Of a DNA stretch of 64,000 nucleotides, positions 36,568-50,694 are shown piece by piece. Location: NCBI RefSeq assembly GCF_905220415.1, contig NC_059567.1:806001-870000 (forward strand), read 5' to 3'. How positions within the stretch are numbered: position 1 is the stretch's first letter; each line of letters starts with the position of its first letter. The position numbers were made by a program, and so were the translations under genes. Under the pieces are notes generated by a model. It did no database searches. It was not told where the DNA came from and saw nothing but the letters and a program-made list of their open reading frames with translations. Source of the DNA: Colias croceus (lineage: Eukaryota > Arthropoda > Insecta > Lepidoptera > Pieridae).

Positions 36568-38834
36568 GCTTATAAATTACTTATTCAAATATTGGTAAAA
36601 TTTTTGAAACGTCTTATCGATAGCGGGCAGTGACTTTTTATAATAAACTGTTCAAGAGCTATGCTAACACGCTCGTCGCTTCGCTCCTCGCTACCTATTT
36701 GAATATTTACGCCGGCCGCTGCCACGACTCGCTCGCTTCGCTCGCTTGGCTCGTGCGGTAGGTAGTTCAAAAGTTAACCTTACACGCTCGTCGCTTCGCT
36801 CCTCGCTACCTATTTGAATATTTACGCCGGCCTCTGCCGTGATTCCTTCCCTTCGCTCGCTTGGCTCGTGCGGTAGGTAGTTCAAAGGTTAACCTAACAC
36901 GCTCGTCGCTTCGCTCCTCGCTACCTATTTGAATATTTACGCTGGTCGCTGCCGTGACTCGCTCGCTTCGCTCGCTTGGCTCGTGCGGTAGGTAGTTCAA
37001 AAGTTAACCTAACACGCTCGTTGCTTCGCTCCTCGCTACCTATTTGAATATTTACGCCAGCCGCTGCCGTGACTCGCTCGCTTCGCTCGCTTGGCTCGTG
37101 CGGTAGGTAGTTCAAAAGTTAACCTAACACGCTCGTCGCTTCGCTCCTCGCTACCTATTTGAATGTTTACGCCGGCCGCTGCCGTGACTCGCTCGCTTCG
37201 CTCGCATGGCTCGTGTGGTAGTTCAAAAGTTAACCTTACACGCTCGTCGCTTCGCTCCTCGCTACCTATTTGAATATTTACGTCGGCCGCTGCTGTGACT
37301 CGCTCGCTTCGCTCGCTTGGTTCGTGCGGTAGTTTAAAAGTTAATAAATTCTACTCCGGGAGGCTGTCGAGCCTCGAGGTTGCGCGGTGCGCGGGCAGCA
37401 AGCAGCCCGCGGTGCCGTCTTTTACCGATGCTATTCCTATTACCCTTCCTACTATGGAAATTTCCATACAAAATATTCAAAAAAAAAAAGTTCGCATTTT
37501 ACCAAAAATTTTTATATGCCTGGAAGCGGACCAGGTTTTGAAGTATTTTTTACTTGGGCGACCCCGACCTACCTGCCACCAGTTCAGAGAGCCGTTGAAT
37601 TTCGTGATGTATGGAAAATGGAAACCGGGAGTCGGAGAGAAATTCTAAGTATGCAGTTTTGTAAATCTGGCCGATTCAAGCACAGAAGTCAAATTTCAGA
37701 CCGATCGTGAAGTAACCGGCGCCACCATCTTGCTTTGAAAAATTGGCCATTTTTTGAAAAAAAATTGCGTCAAATTTGAAATTTCTCGATTGCCCTGGTA
37801 GCACCCCATCTTCCTGATCATTTTTTAGTTCCACACCCCCCACCTATCTCGCGCCGTTTCAGAGAGCCGTCGAATTTTGCGTTGTATGAAACTCGGAAAC
37901 CAGCGATGGAAACTCGATTACGAGTATGCCACCTCAATGTGCGGCTCGATTAAAGCCCCTGTGCCAAGTTTCAGCGCGATCACACCAGCGATGGCCGTTT
38001 TAGAATTTGTATGGCGGCGGCCATTTTTTCCGCCATTTTGAATTTTTTTTGCACTCTGTGGTAATTGCTCGAGGTCTACTCCAAGTTTAGTTAGAGCACC
38101 CCAGATGTAGCTGCTACCGTTTGCGCGGGCCGTTGACCGTCTTCGAGAGATGAGGGAAAGTTTAAGATTTCGGATTTTTCTGGATATCCTGGGAGCTGGG
38201 CGAGTACGAACATGGTGTGAGTGTATTTCCGCGATGCGCCACCTTGTCTAAATTTACGTTTTTATGTTTGCGTCAAAAATGGAAAAAATCCAAAATCGAG
38301 CGACCCACTATGGCTCCCTGGTAGCGTCCCAGGGTGGTGATCATTTTTAGTTCCGACACCCCCCACCCAACTCGCACCGTTTCCGCGGGCCGTTGGATTT
38401 TCCAATGTATGAAAGTCGGAAACGGGGGCCCGGAGCCACTCGAACGGGGCACCGATCGATTCGCCGGCTCGAACAGAGCACGTGTGCCAAATTTGAGACG
38501 TAAGGATTCATAAACGGCGATTTTGGCAAAGTACGGCGGCCATCTTGTTTTCGCGAAAATCCCCATTTTCCCACCACCCCTGGTAATCGCCACCAGTTCT
38601 GAGCATTTTTTGTTCAGACACCCCCCCTCCAGGTGGCACCGTTTTTGCGCACCTCCAGGGGCCCACTCTCTTGTCCAGGGTGTTGGAGATGTCAATATTT
38701 TTCCGGTGGTCACTCGGTGCACCTCTACACGATCACGTCGAAATCCCCCCCACTTTCCACGTAGTTTCCGAGAAACCCGATGTCAGTGAGTCAGTGAGTC
38801 AGTGGTAGTGTAGCTTTATATATTATAATAATAA

Positions 38835-41527
38835 CTAGCTGGTGCGTTGTGCGCGGGCTGCAAGCAGCCCGCGAGCCCCTTTTGCCCCTGGGTTGAAGCA
38901 ATAAGGCAGTCATTAGAAAATGTGTTAGAATTCCCAGTCCATTTGTAATTTTCTGCTAACAGCGATTCCACAGTCAGTCGGTAATGCTTATAAATTTCCC
39001 ATTCAAGTATTTTCGACTCCGGGAGGCTGTCCACCTTCGAGGGAGCGTAGTGCGCGGGCTGCAAGCAGCCCGCGAAGCATCCCAGGACAGAAATCTTCAG
39101 TCATTTGAAAATGCATTAAAATTCCCCGTCAATTTGCTATTATCTGCAAACAGCGATTCCACAGTCAATCGGAAGTGTTTATAAATTTCAAATTCAAATA
39201 TTTTCTATTCCGGGGGGCGGTTCACCTTCGAGGGTGCATGGTGCGCGAGCTGCAAGCAGCTCGCGGCTCATCCCAGGGCAGAAATCTTCAGTCATTCGAA
39301 AATGCATTCAAATTTCCTATCCATTTGTTACATCTCCTAACAGCGATTCTACAGTCAGTCGGTAATGCTTATAAATTACTTATTCAAATATTGTTAAATT
39401 TTTGAAACGTCTTATCGATAGCGGGCAGTGACTTTTCATAATAAACTGTTCAAGAGTTAACCTAACACGCTCGTCGCTTCGCTCCTCGCTACCTATTTGA
39501 ATATTTAGGCCGGCCGCTGCCGTGACTCACTCGCTTCGCTCGCATGGCTCGTGTGGTAGTTCAAAAGTTAACCTTACACGCTCGCCGCTTCACCCCTCGC
39601 TACCTAAACTGCTTATAAATTACTTATTCAAATATTGGTAAACTTTTTAAACGTCTTATCGATAGCGGGCAGTGACTTTTCATAATAAACTGTTCAAGGG
39701 TTAACCTAACACGCTCGTCGCTTCGCTCCTCGCTACCTATTTGAATATTTAGGCCGGCCGCTGCCGCAACTCGCTCGCTTCGCTCGCTTGGCTCGTGCGG
39801 TAGGTAGTTCATAAGTTAACCTAACACGCTCGTCGCTTCGCTCCTCGCTACCCATTTGAATATTTAGGCCGGCCGTTGACAAGACTCGCTCGCTTCGCTC
39901 GCTTGGCTCGTGCGGTAAGTAGTTCAAAAGTTAACCTAACACGCTCGTCGCTTCGCTCCTCGCTACCTATTTGAATATTTACGCTGGCCGCTGCCGTGAC
40001 TCGCTCGCTTCGCTCGCTTGGCTCGTGCGGTAGTTCAAAAGTTAATAAATATTTTCTACTCCGGGAGGCTGTCAACCCTCGAAGTTGCGCGGTGCGCGGG
40101 CAGCAAGCAGCCCGCGGTGCCGTCTTTTGCCGATGCTATTCAATTACCCTTCCTACTATGGAAATTTCCATACAAAATTTTCGAAAAAAAAATTTCGCTT
40201 TTTAGCAAAAATTTTTATGTGCCTGGAAGCGGACCAAGTTTTTAAACATTTTTTACCTTGGTGACCCCAACCTAAGTGCCACCAGTTCAGAGAGCCGTTG
40301 AATTTCGTGATGTATGGAAAATGGAAACCGGGGGTCGGAGAGAAATTCTGAGTATGCAGTTTTGTAAATCTGACCAATCAGAGCACAGAAGTCAATTTTC
40401 AGACCGATCGTGACGGAACCGGCGCCACCATCTTGCTTTGAAAAATTGGCCATTTTTTGAAAAAAAATTACGTCCAATTTGAAATTTCTCGATTGCCCTG
40501 GTAGCACCCCATCTTCCTGATCATTTTTTAGTTCTACACCCCCCACCTATCTTGCGCCGTTTCAGAGAGCCGTCGAATTTTGCGTTGTATGAAACACGGA
40601 AACCAGCGATGGGAACTCGATTATGAGTATGCCAACTCAATTTGAGGCTCGATTAAAGCCCCTGCGCCAAGTTTCAGCGTGATCGGCCCAGCGATGGCCG
40701 TTTTAGAATTTGTATGGCGGCGGCCATTTTTTCCGCCATTTTGAATTTTTTTCACTATCTGTGGTAATTGCTCGAGGTCTTCTACAAGTTTAGTTTGAGC
40801 ACCCCAGATGTAGCTGCTACCGTTTGCGCGGGCCGTTGACCGTCTCCGCGGGCTGTGAGAAAGTTCAAGATTTCGGATTTTTCTGGATATCCTGGGAGCT
40901 GGGCGAGTATGAATGCGTAATTGGTTTATTTCTCTATTGCACCACCTCGTCTAAATTTACGTTTTTATGTTTGCGCCAAAAATGGAAAAATTCCAAAATC
41001 GAGCGTCCCACTACGGCTCCCTGGTAGCGTCCCAGGGTGGTGATCATTTTTAGTTCCGGCACCCCCCACCCAACTCACACCGTTTCCGCGGGCCGTTGGA
41101 TTTTATGTTGTATGGAAGTTGGAAACTGGGGCCCGGAGCCACTCGAATGGGGCACCGATCGATTCGCCGGCTCGAACAGAGCACGTGTGCCAAATTTGAG
41201 ACGTAAGGATTCATAAACGGCGATTTTGGCAAAGTACGGCGGCCATCTTGTTTTCGCGAAAATCCCCATTTTTCCACCACCCCTGGTAATCGCCACCAGT
41301 TCTGAGCATTTTTTGTTCAGACACCCCCCCTCCAGGTATCACCGTTTTTGCGCACCTCCAGGGGTCCACTCTCTTGTCCAGGGTGTTGGAGATGTCAATA
41401 TTTTTCCGGAGGTCACTCGGCGCACCTCTACACGATCACGTCAAAATCCCCCCAACTTTCCGCGTAGTTTCCGAGAAACCCGATGTCAGTCAGTCAGTCA
41501 GTGGTAGTGTAGCTTTATATATTATAA
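38835..41527 (-). repeat. Unit U12 (copy of U5)
   Basis: Same length (2693 bp) and the same diagnostic variants as 15321-18013, offset 23514. It differs from U5 in its neighbours: the base run before its CTAG is 'ttataataataa', and the unit after it is a U3-type unit instead of a U6-type one. Subregions: B about 38835-39367, C about 39367-40045, A from about 40152, type E2. Confidence 0.9.
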
Positions 41528-44299
41528 CTAGCTGGTGCGTTGTGCGCGGGCTGCAAGCAGCCCGCGAGCCCTTTTTGCCCCTGGATTGAAGCAATAGGGC
41601 AGTCATTTGAAAGTATATTCAAATTTTCTGTACATTTGTTACATCTGCTAACAGCGATTCTACAGTAAGTCGTTAATGCTTATAAATTCCCCATTCAAGT
41701 ATTTTCCACTCCGGGAGGCTGTCCACCTTCGAGGGAGCGTAGTGCGCGGGCTGCAAGCAGCCCGCGAAGCATACCAGGGCAGAAATCTTTAGTCATTTGA
41801 AAATGCATTCGAATTTCCTATCCATTTGTTACATCTCCTAACAGCGATTCTACAGTCAGTCGGTAATGCTTATAAATTCCCCATTCAAATATTTTCTATT
41901 CCGGGGGGCTGTCCACCTTCGAGGGTGCGTGGTGCGCGAGCTGCAAGCAGCTCGCGGCTCATCCCAGGGCAGAAATCTTCAGTCATTTGAAAATGCATTC
42001 GAATTTCCTTTCCATTTGTAACATCTGCTAACAGCGATTCTACAGTCAGTCGAAACTGCTTATAAATAACTTATTCAAATATTGTTAAATTTTTGAAACG
42101 TCTTATCGATAGCGGGCAGTGACTTTTCATAATAAACTGTTCAAGAGTTAACCTAACACGCTCGTCGCTTCGCTCCTCGCTACCTATTTGAATATTTAGG
42201 CCGGCCGCTGCCGCGACTCGCTCGCTTCGCTCGCTTGGCTCGTGCGATAGGTAGTTCAAAAGTTAACCTAACACGCTCGTCGCTTCGCTCCTCGCTACCT
42301 ATTTGAATATTTAGGCCGGCCGCTGTGTGGTAGTTCAAAAGTTAACCTTACACGCTCGTCGCTTCGCTCCTCGCTACCTAAACTGCTTATAAATTACTTA
42401 TTCAAATATTGGTAAAATTTTTGAAACGTCTTATCGATAGCGGGCAGTGACTTTTCATAATAAACTGTTCAAGAGTTAACCTAACACGCTCGTCGCTTCG
42501 CTCCTCGCTACCTATTTGAATATTTAGGCCGGCCGCTGCCGCAACTCGCTCGCTTCGCTCGCTTGGCTCGTGCGGTAGGTAGTTCATAAGTTAACCTAAC
42601 ACGCTCGTCGCTTCGCTCCTCGCTACCTATTTGAATATTTAGGCCGGCCGTTGACGCGACTCGCTCGCTTCGCTCGCTTGGCTCGTGCGGTAAGTAGTTC
42701 AAAAGTTAACCTAACACGCTCGTCGCTTCGCTCCTCGATACCTATTTGAATATTTACGCTGGCCGCTGCCGTGACTCGCTCGCTTCGCTCGCTTGGCTCG
42801 TGCGGTAGTTCAAAAGTTAATAAATATTTTCTACTCCGGGAGGCTGTCAACCCTCGAAGTTGCGCGGTGCGCGGGCAGCAAGCAGCCCGCGGTGCCGTCT
42901 TTTGCCGATGCTATTCAATTACCCTTCCTACTATGGAAATTTCCATACAAAATTTTCGAAAAAAAAAAATTCGCTTTTTAGCAAAAATTTTTATGTGCGT
43001 GGAAGCGGACCAAGTTTTTAAACATTTTTTACCTTGGTGACCCCAACCTAAGTGCCACCAGTTCAGAGAGCCGTTGAATTTCGTGATGTATGGAAAATGG
43101 AAACCGGGGGTCGGAGAGAAATTCTGAGTATGCAGTTTTGTAAATCTGACCAATCAGAGCACAGAAGTCAATTTTCAGACCGATCGTAAAGTAACCGGCG
43201 CCACCATCTTGCTTTGAAAAATTGGCCATTTTTGAAAAAAAAATGGCGTCCAATTTGAAATTTCTCGATTGCCCTGGGAGCGCCCCATCTTCCTGATCAA
43301 TTTTTAGTTCTACACCCCCCGGCTATCTAGTGCCGTTTCAGAGAGCCGTCGAATTTTGCGTTGTATGAAACTCGGAAACCAGCGATGGAAACTCGATTAT
43401 GAGTATGCCATCTCAATGTGCGGCTCGACTAAAGCTCCTGTGCCAAGTTTCAGCGCGATCGGACCAGAGATGGCCATTTTAGAATTTGTATGGCGGCGGC
43501 CATTTTTTCCGCCATTTTGAATTTTTTTCACTATCTGTGGTAATTGCTCGAGGTCTACTACAAGTTTAGTTTGAGCACCCCAGATGTAGCTGCTACCGTT
43601 TGCGCGGGCCGTTGACCGTCTTCGAGAGATGAGGGAAAGTTTAAGATTTCGGATTTTTCTGGATATCCTGGGAGCTGGGCGAGTACGAATGCGTCATTGG
43701 TGTATTTCTCCATTGCACCACCTCGTCTAAATTTACGTTTTTATGTTTGCGCCAAAAATGGAAAAATTCCAAAATCGAGCGTCCCACTATGGCTCCCTGG
43801 TAGCGTCCCAGGGTGGTGATCATTTTTAGTTCCGGGACCCCCAACCCAACTCGCTCCGTTTCCGCAGGCCGTTGGAGTTTACGTTGTATGGAAGTTGAAA
43901 ACGGGGGCCCGGAGCCACTCGAACGGGGCACCGATCGATTCGCCGGCTCGAACAGAGCACGTGTGCCAAATTTGAGACGTAAGGATTCATAAACGGCGAT
44001 TTTGGCAAAGTACGGCGGCCATCTTTTTTTCGCGAAAATCCCCATTTTTCCACCACCCCTGGTAATCGCCACCAGTTCTGAGCATTTTTTGTTCAGACAC
44101 CCCCCCTCCAGGTATCACCGTTTTTGCGCACCTCCAGGGGTCCACTCTCTTGTCCAGGGTGTTGGAGATGTCAATATTTTTCCGGTGGTCACTCGGCGCA
44201 CCTCTACACGATCACGTCGAAATCCCCCCAACTTTCCGCGTAGTTTCCGAGAAACCCGATGTCAGTCAGTCAGTGGTAGTGTAGCTTTATATATTATAA
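41528..44299 (-). repeat. Unit U13 (copy of U3)
   Basis: Matches 8721-11495 at offset 32807, including the shortened C monomer ('ggccgctgtgtggtag' near 42321) and the variant 'atggcgtccaattt' in A. B about 41528-42055, C about 42055-42820, A from about 42928, type E2. The copy ends at the next CTAG with one ATA triplet fewer. Confidence 0.9.
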
Positions 44300-47200
44300 C
44301 TAGCTGGTGCGTTGTGCGCGGGCTGCAAGCAGCCCGCGAGCCCCTTTTGCCCCTGGGTGGAAGCAATAGGGCAGTCATTAGAAAATGTGTTAGAATTCCC
44401 AGTCCATTTGTAATTTTCTGCTAACAGCGATTCCAGAGTCAATCGGAAGTGCTTATAAATTCCCAATTCAAATATTTTCTATTCTGGAATGCTGGCGAAC
44501 TTCGAGGGTGCGTTGTGCGCGGGCTGCAAGCAGCCCGCGAGCCTCTTTTGCCCCTGAGTTGAAGCAAAAGGGCAGTCATTTGAAAATAAATTCGAATTTT
44601 CTGTCCATTTGTTATTATCTGCTAACAGCGATTCTACAGTCAGTCGGTAATGCTTATAAATTCCCCATTCAAGTATTTTCTATTCCGGGGGGCGGTTCAC
44701 CTTCGAGGGTGCGTGGTGCGCGAGCTGCAAGCAGCTCGCGGCTCATCCCAGGACAGAAATCTTCAGACATTTGAAAATGCATTCGAATTTCCTTTCCATT
44801 TGTAACGTCTGCTAACAGCGATTCTACAGTCAGTCGAAACTGCTTATAAATTCCCCATTCAAATATTTTCTATTCCGGGGGGCTATCCACCATCGAGGGT
44901 GCGTGGTGCGCGGGCTGCAAGCAGCCCGCGGTACATCCCAGGGACAAAAATCTTCAGTCATTAGAAAATGCGTTAAAATTCCCCGTCAATTTGCTTTTAT
45001 CTGTTAACAGCGATTCTACAGTCAGTCGTTAATGCTTATAAATTCCCCATTCAAGTATTTTCCACTCCGGGAGGCTGTCCACCTTCGAGGGAGCGTAGTG
45101 CGCGGGCTGCAAGCAGCCCGCGAAGCATCCCAGGGTAGAAATTTTCAGTCATTTGAAAATGCATTCGAATTTCCTATCCATTTGTTACATCTCCTAACAG
45201 CGATTCTACAGTCAGTCGGTAATGCTTATAAATTCCCCATTCAAATATTTTCTATTCCGGGGGGCTGTCCACCTTCGAGGGTGCATGGTGCGCGAGCTGC
45301 AAGCAGCTCGCGGCTCATCCCAGGGCAGAAATCTTCAGTTATTTGTAAATGCATTCGAATTTCCTTTCCATTTGTAACATCTGCTTACAGCGATTCTACA
45401 GTCAGTCGAAACTGCTTATAAATTACTTATTCAATTATTGTTAAATTTTTGAAACGTCTTATCGATAGCGGGCAGTGACTTTTCATAATAAACTGTTCAA
45501 GAGTTAACCTAACACGCTCGTCGCTTCGCTCCTCACTACCTATTTGAATATTTAGGCCGGCCGCTGCCGCGACTCGCTCGCTTCGCTCGCTTGGCTCGTG
45601 CGATAGGTAGTTCAAAAGTTAACCTAACACGCTCGTCGCTTCGCTCCTCGCTACCTATTTGAATATTTAGGCCGGCCGCTGTCGTGACTCGCTCGCTTCG
45701 CTCACATGGCTCGTGTGGTAGTTCAAAAGTTAACCTTATACGCTCGTCGCTTCGCTCCTCGCTACCTAAACTGCTTATAAATTACTTATTCAAATATTGG
45801 TAAAATTTTTGAAACGTCTTATCGATAGCGGGCAGTGACTTTTCATAATAAACTGTTCAAGAGTTAACCTAACACGCTCGTCGCTTCGCTCCTCGCTACC
45901 TATTTGAATATTTAGGCCGGCCGCTGCCGCAACTCGCTCGCTTGGCTCGTGCGGTAGGTAGTTCATAAGTTAACCTAACACGCTCGTCGCTTCGCTCCTC
46001 GCTACCTATTTGAATATTTAGGCCGGCCGTTGACGCGACTCGCTCGCTTCGCTCGCTTGGCTCGTGCGGTAAGTAGTTCAAAAGTTAACCTAACACGCTC
46101 GTCGCTTCGCTCCTCGCTACCTATTTGAATATTTATGCTGGCAGCTGCCGTGACTCGCTCGCTTCGCTCGCTTGGCTCGTGCGGTAGGTAGTTCAAAAGT
46201 TAATAAATATTTTCGACTCCGGGAGGCTGTCAACCCTCGAAGTTGCGCGGTGCGGTGCCGTCTTTTGCCGATGCTATTCAATTACCCTTCCTACTATGGA
46301 AATTTCCATACAAAATTTCCGAAAAAAAAAATTTCGCATTTTACCAAAAATTTTTATATGCCTGGAAGCGGACCAGGTTTTGAAGTATTTTTTACTTCGG
46401 CGACCCCGACCTACCTGCCACCAGTTCAGAGAGCCGTTGAATTTCGTGATGTATGGAAAATGGAAACCGGGAGTCGGAGAGAAATTCTAAGTATGCAGTT
46501 TTGTAAATCTGGCCGATTCAAGCACAGAAGTCAATTTTCAGACCGATCGTGAAGTAACCGGCGCCACCATCTTGCTTTGAAAAATTGGCTATTTTTGAAA
46601 AAAAATTGCGTCAAATTTGAAATTTCTCGATTGCCCTGGTAGCACCCCATCTTCCTGATCATTTTTTAGTTCTACACCCCCCACCTATCTCGCGCCGTTT
46701 CAGAGAGCCGTCAAATTTTGCGTTGTATGAAACTCGGAAACCAGCGATGGAAACTCAATTATGAGTATGCCAGCTTAATATGCGACTCGATTTAAGCCCC
46801 TGTGCCAAGTTTCAGCGCGATCGGACCAGCGATGGCCGTTTTAGAATTTGTATGGCGGCGGCCATTTTTTCCGCCATTTTGATTTTTTTTCACTATCTGT
46901 GGTAATTGCTCGAGGTCTACTACAAGTTTAGTTCGAGCACCCCAGATGTATCTGCTACCGTTTGCGCGGGCCGTTGACCGTCTTCGAGAGATGAGGGAAA
47001 GTTTAAGATTTCGGATTTTTCTGGATATCCTGGGAGCTGGGCGAGTACGAATGCGTCATTAGTGTATTTCTCCATTGCACCACCTCGTCTAAATTTACGT
47101 TTTTATGTTTGCCCCAAAAATGGAAAAATTCCAAAATCGAGCGTCCCACTATGGCTCCCTGGTAGCGTCCCAGGGTGGTGATCATTTTTAGTTCGGGGAC

Positions 47201-47672
47201 CCCCCACCCATCTCACACCGTTTCCGCGGGCCGTTGGATTTTACGTTGTATGGAAGTTGGAAACGGGGGCCCGGAGCCACTCGAACGGGGCTTCGATCGA
47301 TTCACCGGCTCGAACAGAGCACGTGTGCCAAATTTGAGACGTAAGGATTCATAAACGGCGATTTTGGCAAAGTACGGCGGCCATCTTGTTTTCGCGAAAA
47401 TCCCCATTTTTCCACCTCCCCTGGTAATCGCCACCAGTTCTGAGCATTTTTTGTTCAGACACCCCCCCTCCAGGTGGCACCGTTTTTGCGCACCTCCAGG
47501 GGTCCACTTGGTTTTCGAAGATGATCGAGATCGCTATATTTTTCCTCTGGTCACTCGGCGCACCTCTACACGATCACGTCGTTATCCCCCCCACTTTCCA
47601 CGTAGTTTCCGAGAAAACCGATGTCAGTGAGTCAGTGAGTCAGTGGTAGTGTAGCTTTATATATTATAATAA
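44300..47672 (-). repeat. Unit U14, bridge palindrome deleted
   Basis: B spans about 44300-45412 with six palindromes. C spans about 45413-46208 with headers near 45413 and 45770. One C monomer near 45930 lacks the 'cttcgctcg' half ('aactcgctcgcttggctcg'). In the bridge near 46250 the 20 nt of the palindrome are missing, leaving 'gcgcggtgcggtgccgtc'. A starts near 46291, type E1. Confidence 0.85.
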
Positions 47673-50600
47673 CTAGCTGGTGCGTTGTGCGCGGGCTGCA
47701 AGCAGCCCGCGAGCTCCTTTTGCCCCAGGGTTGAAGCAATAGGGCAGTCATTAGAAAATGTGTTGGAATTCCCAGTCCATTTGTAATTTCCTGCTAACAG
47801 CGATTCCACAGTCAATCGGAAGTGCTTATAAATTCCCAATTCAAATATTTTCTATTCTGGAATGCTGTCGACCTTCGAGGGTGCGTGGTGCGCGGGCTGC
47901 AAGCAGCCCGCGAGCCCCTTTTGCCCCTGAGTTGAAGCAATAGGGCAGTCATTTGAAAATGCATTCGAATTTCCTGTCCATTTGTTACATCTGCTAACAG
48001 CGATTCTACAGTCAGTCGGTAATGCTTATAAATTCCCCATTCAAGTATTTTCCACTCCGGGAGGTTGTCCACCTTCGAGGGAGCGTAGTGCGCGGGCTGC
48101 AAGCAGCCCGCGAAGCATCCCAGGGCAGAAATCTTCCGTCATTTGAAAATGCATTCGAATTTCCTATCCATTTGTTACATCTCCTAACAGCGATTCTACA
48201 GTCAGTCGGTAATGCTTATAAATTCCCCATTCAAATATTTTCTATTCCGGGGGGCTGTCCACCTTCGAGGGTGAGTGGTGCGCGAGCTGCAAGCAGCTCG
48301 CGGCTCATCCCAGGGCAGAAATCTTCAGTCATTTGAAAATGCATTCGAATTTCCTTTCCATTTGTAACATCTGCTAACAGCGATTCTACAGTCAGTCGAA
48401 ACTGCTTATAAATTACTTATTCAAATATTGGTAAAATTTTTGAAACGTCTTATCGATAGCGGGCAGTGACTTTTCATAATAAACTGTTCAAGAGTTAACC
48501 TAACACGCTCGTCGCTTCGCTCCTCGCTACCTATTTGAATATTTAGGCCGGCCGCTGCCGCGACTCGCTCGCTTCGCTCGCTTGGCTCGTGCGATAGGTA
48601 GTTCAAAAGTTAACCTAACACGCTCGTCGCTTCGCTCCTCGCTACCTATTTGAATATTTAGGCCGGCCGGCGGCCGCTACCGTGACTCGCTCGCTTCGCT
48701 CGCAAGGCTCGTGTGGTAGTTCAAAAGTTAACCTTACACGCTCGTCGCTTCGCTCCTCGCTACCTAAACTGCTTATAAATTACTTATTCAAATATTGGTA
48801 AAATTTTTGAAACGTCTTATCGATAGCGGGCAGTGACTTTTCATAATAAACTGTTCAAGAGTTAACCTAACACGCTCGTCGCTTCGCTCCTCGCTACCTA
48901 TTTGAATATTTAGGCCGGCCGCTGCCGCAACTCGCTCGCTTCGCTCGCTTGGCTCGTGCGGTAGGTAGTTCATAAGTTAACCTAACACGCTCGTCGCTTC
49001 GCTCCTCGCTACCTATTTGAATATTTATGCCGGCCGTTGACGCGACTCGCTCGCTTCGCTCGCTTGGCTCGTGCGGTAAGTAGTTCAAAAGTTAAACTAA
49101 CACGCTCGTCGCTTCGCTCCTCGCTACCTATTTGAATATTTATGCTGGCCGCTGCCGTGACTCGCTCGCTTCGCTCGCTTGGCTCGTGCGGTAGGTAGTT
49201 CAAAAGTTAATAAATATTTTCTACTCCGGGAGGCTGTCAACCCTCGAAGTTGCGCGGTGCGCGGGCAGCAAGCAGCCCGCGGTGCCGTCTTTTGCCGATG
49301 CTATTCAATTACCCTTCCTACTATGGAAATTTCCATACAAAATTTTCGAAAAAAAAAATTTCGCTTTTTAACAAAAAAATTTATATGCCTGGAAGCGGAC
49401 CAAGTTTTGAAGTATTTTTTACTTCGGCGACCCCGACCTACCTGTCACCGATTCAGAGAACCGTTGAATTTCGTGATGTATGGAAAATGGAAACCAGCGG
49501 TCGAAGTGAGATTCTGAGTATGCAGTTTTGTAAATCTGGCCGATTAGAGCACAGAAGTCAATTTTCAAACCGATAGTGAAGTAACCGGCGCCACCATCTT
49601 GCCTCGAAAAATCGGCCATTTTTGAAAAAAAATATGGCGTCCAATTTGAAATTTCTCGATTGCCCTGGTAGCGCCCCATCTTTCTGATCATTTTTTAGTT
49701 CTACACCCCCCACCTATCTTGCGCCGTTTCAGAGAGCTGTCGAATTTCGCGTTGTATGAAACTCGGAAACCAGCAGTGATAATTCAATTATGAGTATGCC
49801 AATTTAATGTGCGGCTCGATTAAAGCCCCTGTGCCAAGTTTCAGCCCGATCGGACCAGCGATGGCCATTTTAGAATTTGTATGGCGGCGGCCATTTTTTC
49901 CGCCATTTTGAATTTTTTTCGCACTCTGTGGTAATTGCTCGAGGTCAACTACAAGTTTAGTTCGAGCACCCCAGATGTAGCTGCTACCGTTTGCGCGGGC
50001 CGTTGACCGTCTTCGCGAGATGTGGGAAAGTTTAAGATTTCGGATTTTTCTGGATATCCTGAGAGCTGGGCGAGTACGAATGCGTCATTGGTGTATTTCT
50101 CCATTGCACCACCTCGTCTAAATTTACGTTTTTATGTTTGCGCCAAAAATGGAAAAAATCCAAAATCGAGCGTCCCACTATGGCTCCCTGGTAGCGTCCC
50201 AGGGTGGTGATCATTTTTAGTTCCGGGACCCCCAACCCAACTCGCACCGTTTCCGCGGGCCGTTGGATTTTACGTTGTATGGAAGTTGGAAACGGGGGCC
50301 CGGAGCCACTCGAACGGAGCACCGATCGATTCGCCGGCTCGAACAGAGCACGTGTGCCAAATTTGAGACGTAAGGATTCATAAACGGCGATTTTGGCAAA
50401 GTACGGCGGCCATCTTGTTTTCGCGAAAATCCCCATTTTTCCACCTCCCCTGGTAATCGCCACCAGTTCCGAGCATTTTTTGTTCAGACACCCCCCCTCC
50501 AGGTGGCACCGTTTCTGCGCACCTCCAGGGGTCCACTCTCTTGTCCAGGGTGTTGGAGATGTCAATATTTTTCCGGTGGTCACTCGGCGCACCTCTACAC

Positions 50601-50694
50601 GGTCACGTCGAAATCCCCCCAACTTTCCGCGTAGTTTCCGAGAAACCCGATGTCAGTCAGTCAGTGAGTGGTAGTGTAGCTTTATATATTATAA
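47673..50694 (-). repeat. Unit U15
   Basis: B spans about 47673-48404 with four palindromes. C spans about 48405-49208 with headers near 48405 and 48770. One monomer near 48662 has an expanded 'ggccggccggcggccgct'. The C-to-bridge variant is the same as in U7 and U14. A starts near 49318, type E2. Its first repeat resembles U0 ('tacctgtcaccgattcagag'). Confidence 0.85.

Larger units (their letters stand above)
35255..38834 (-). repeat. Unit U11, with the longest B array
   Basis: B spans about 35255-36567 with seven palindromes, the most in the window. C spans about 36568-37345 with a single header and variants shared with U8 (offset 10774 in this part). The C-to-bridge link is shortened ('gttaataaattctactccgg' instead of '...aaatattttctactcc'). 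A starts near 37448, type E2, and ends in alternating GTGA/GTCA repeats and two extra ATA triplets. Confidence 0.85.

Noticed and set aside
35255..37345. CRISPR array
   Set aside because: B and C are contiguous 115-200-bp tandem monomers with no unique spacers and no cas genes, in a eukaryotic context.
50032..50622. 196-codon minus-strand open frame (also at 24199-24789 and 27393-27983; shorter in other units) as a gene
   Set aside because: It lies across three unrelated-in-frame ~265-bp repeats, overlaps other open frames on both strands, is cut to 60-150 codons in sibling units, and shows no recognisable domain. GC-rich repeat sequence explains the openness. A dN/dS test over the 20 copies would settle it.
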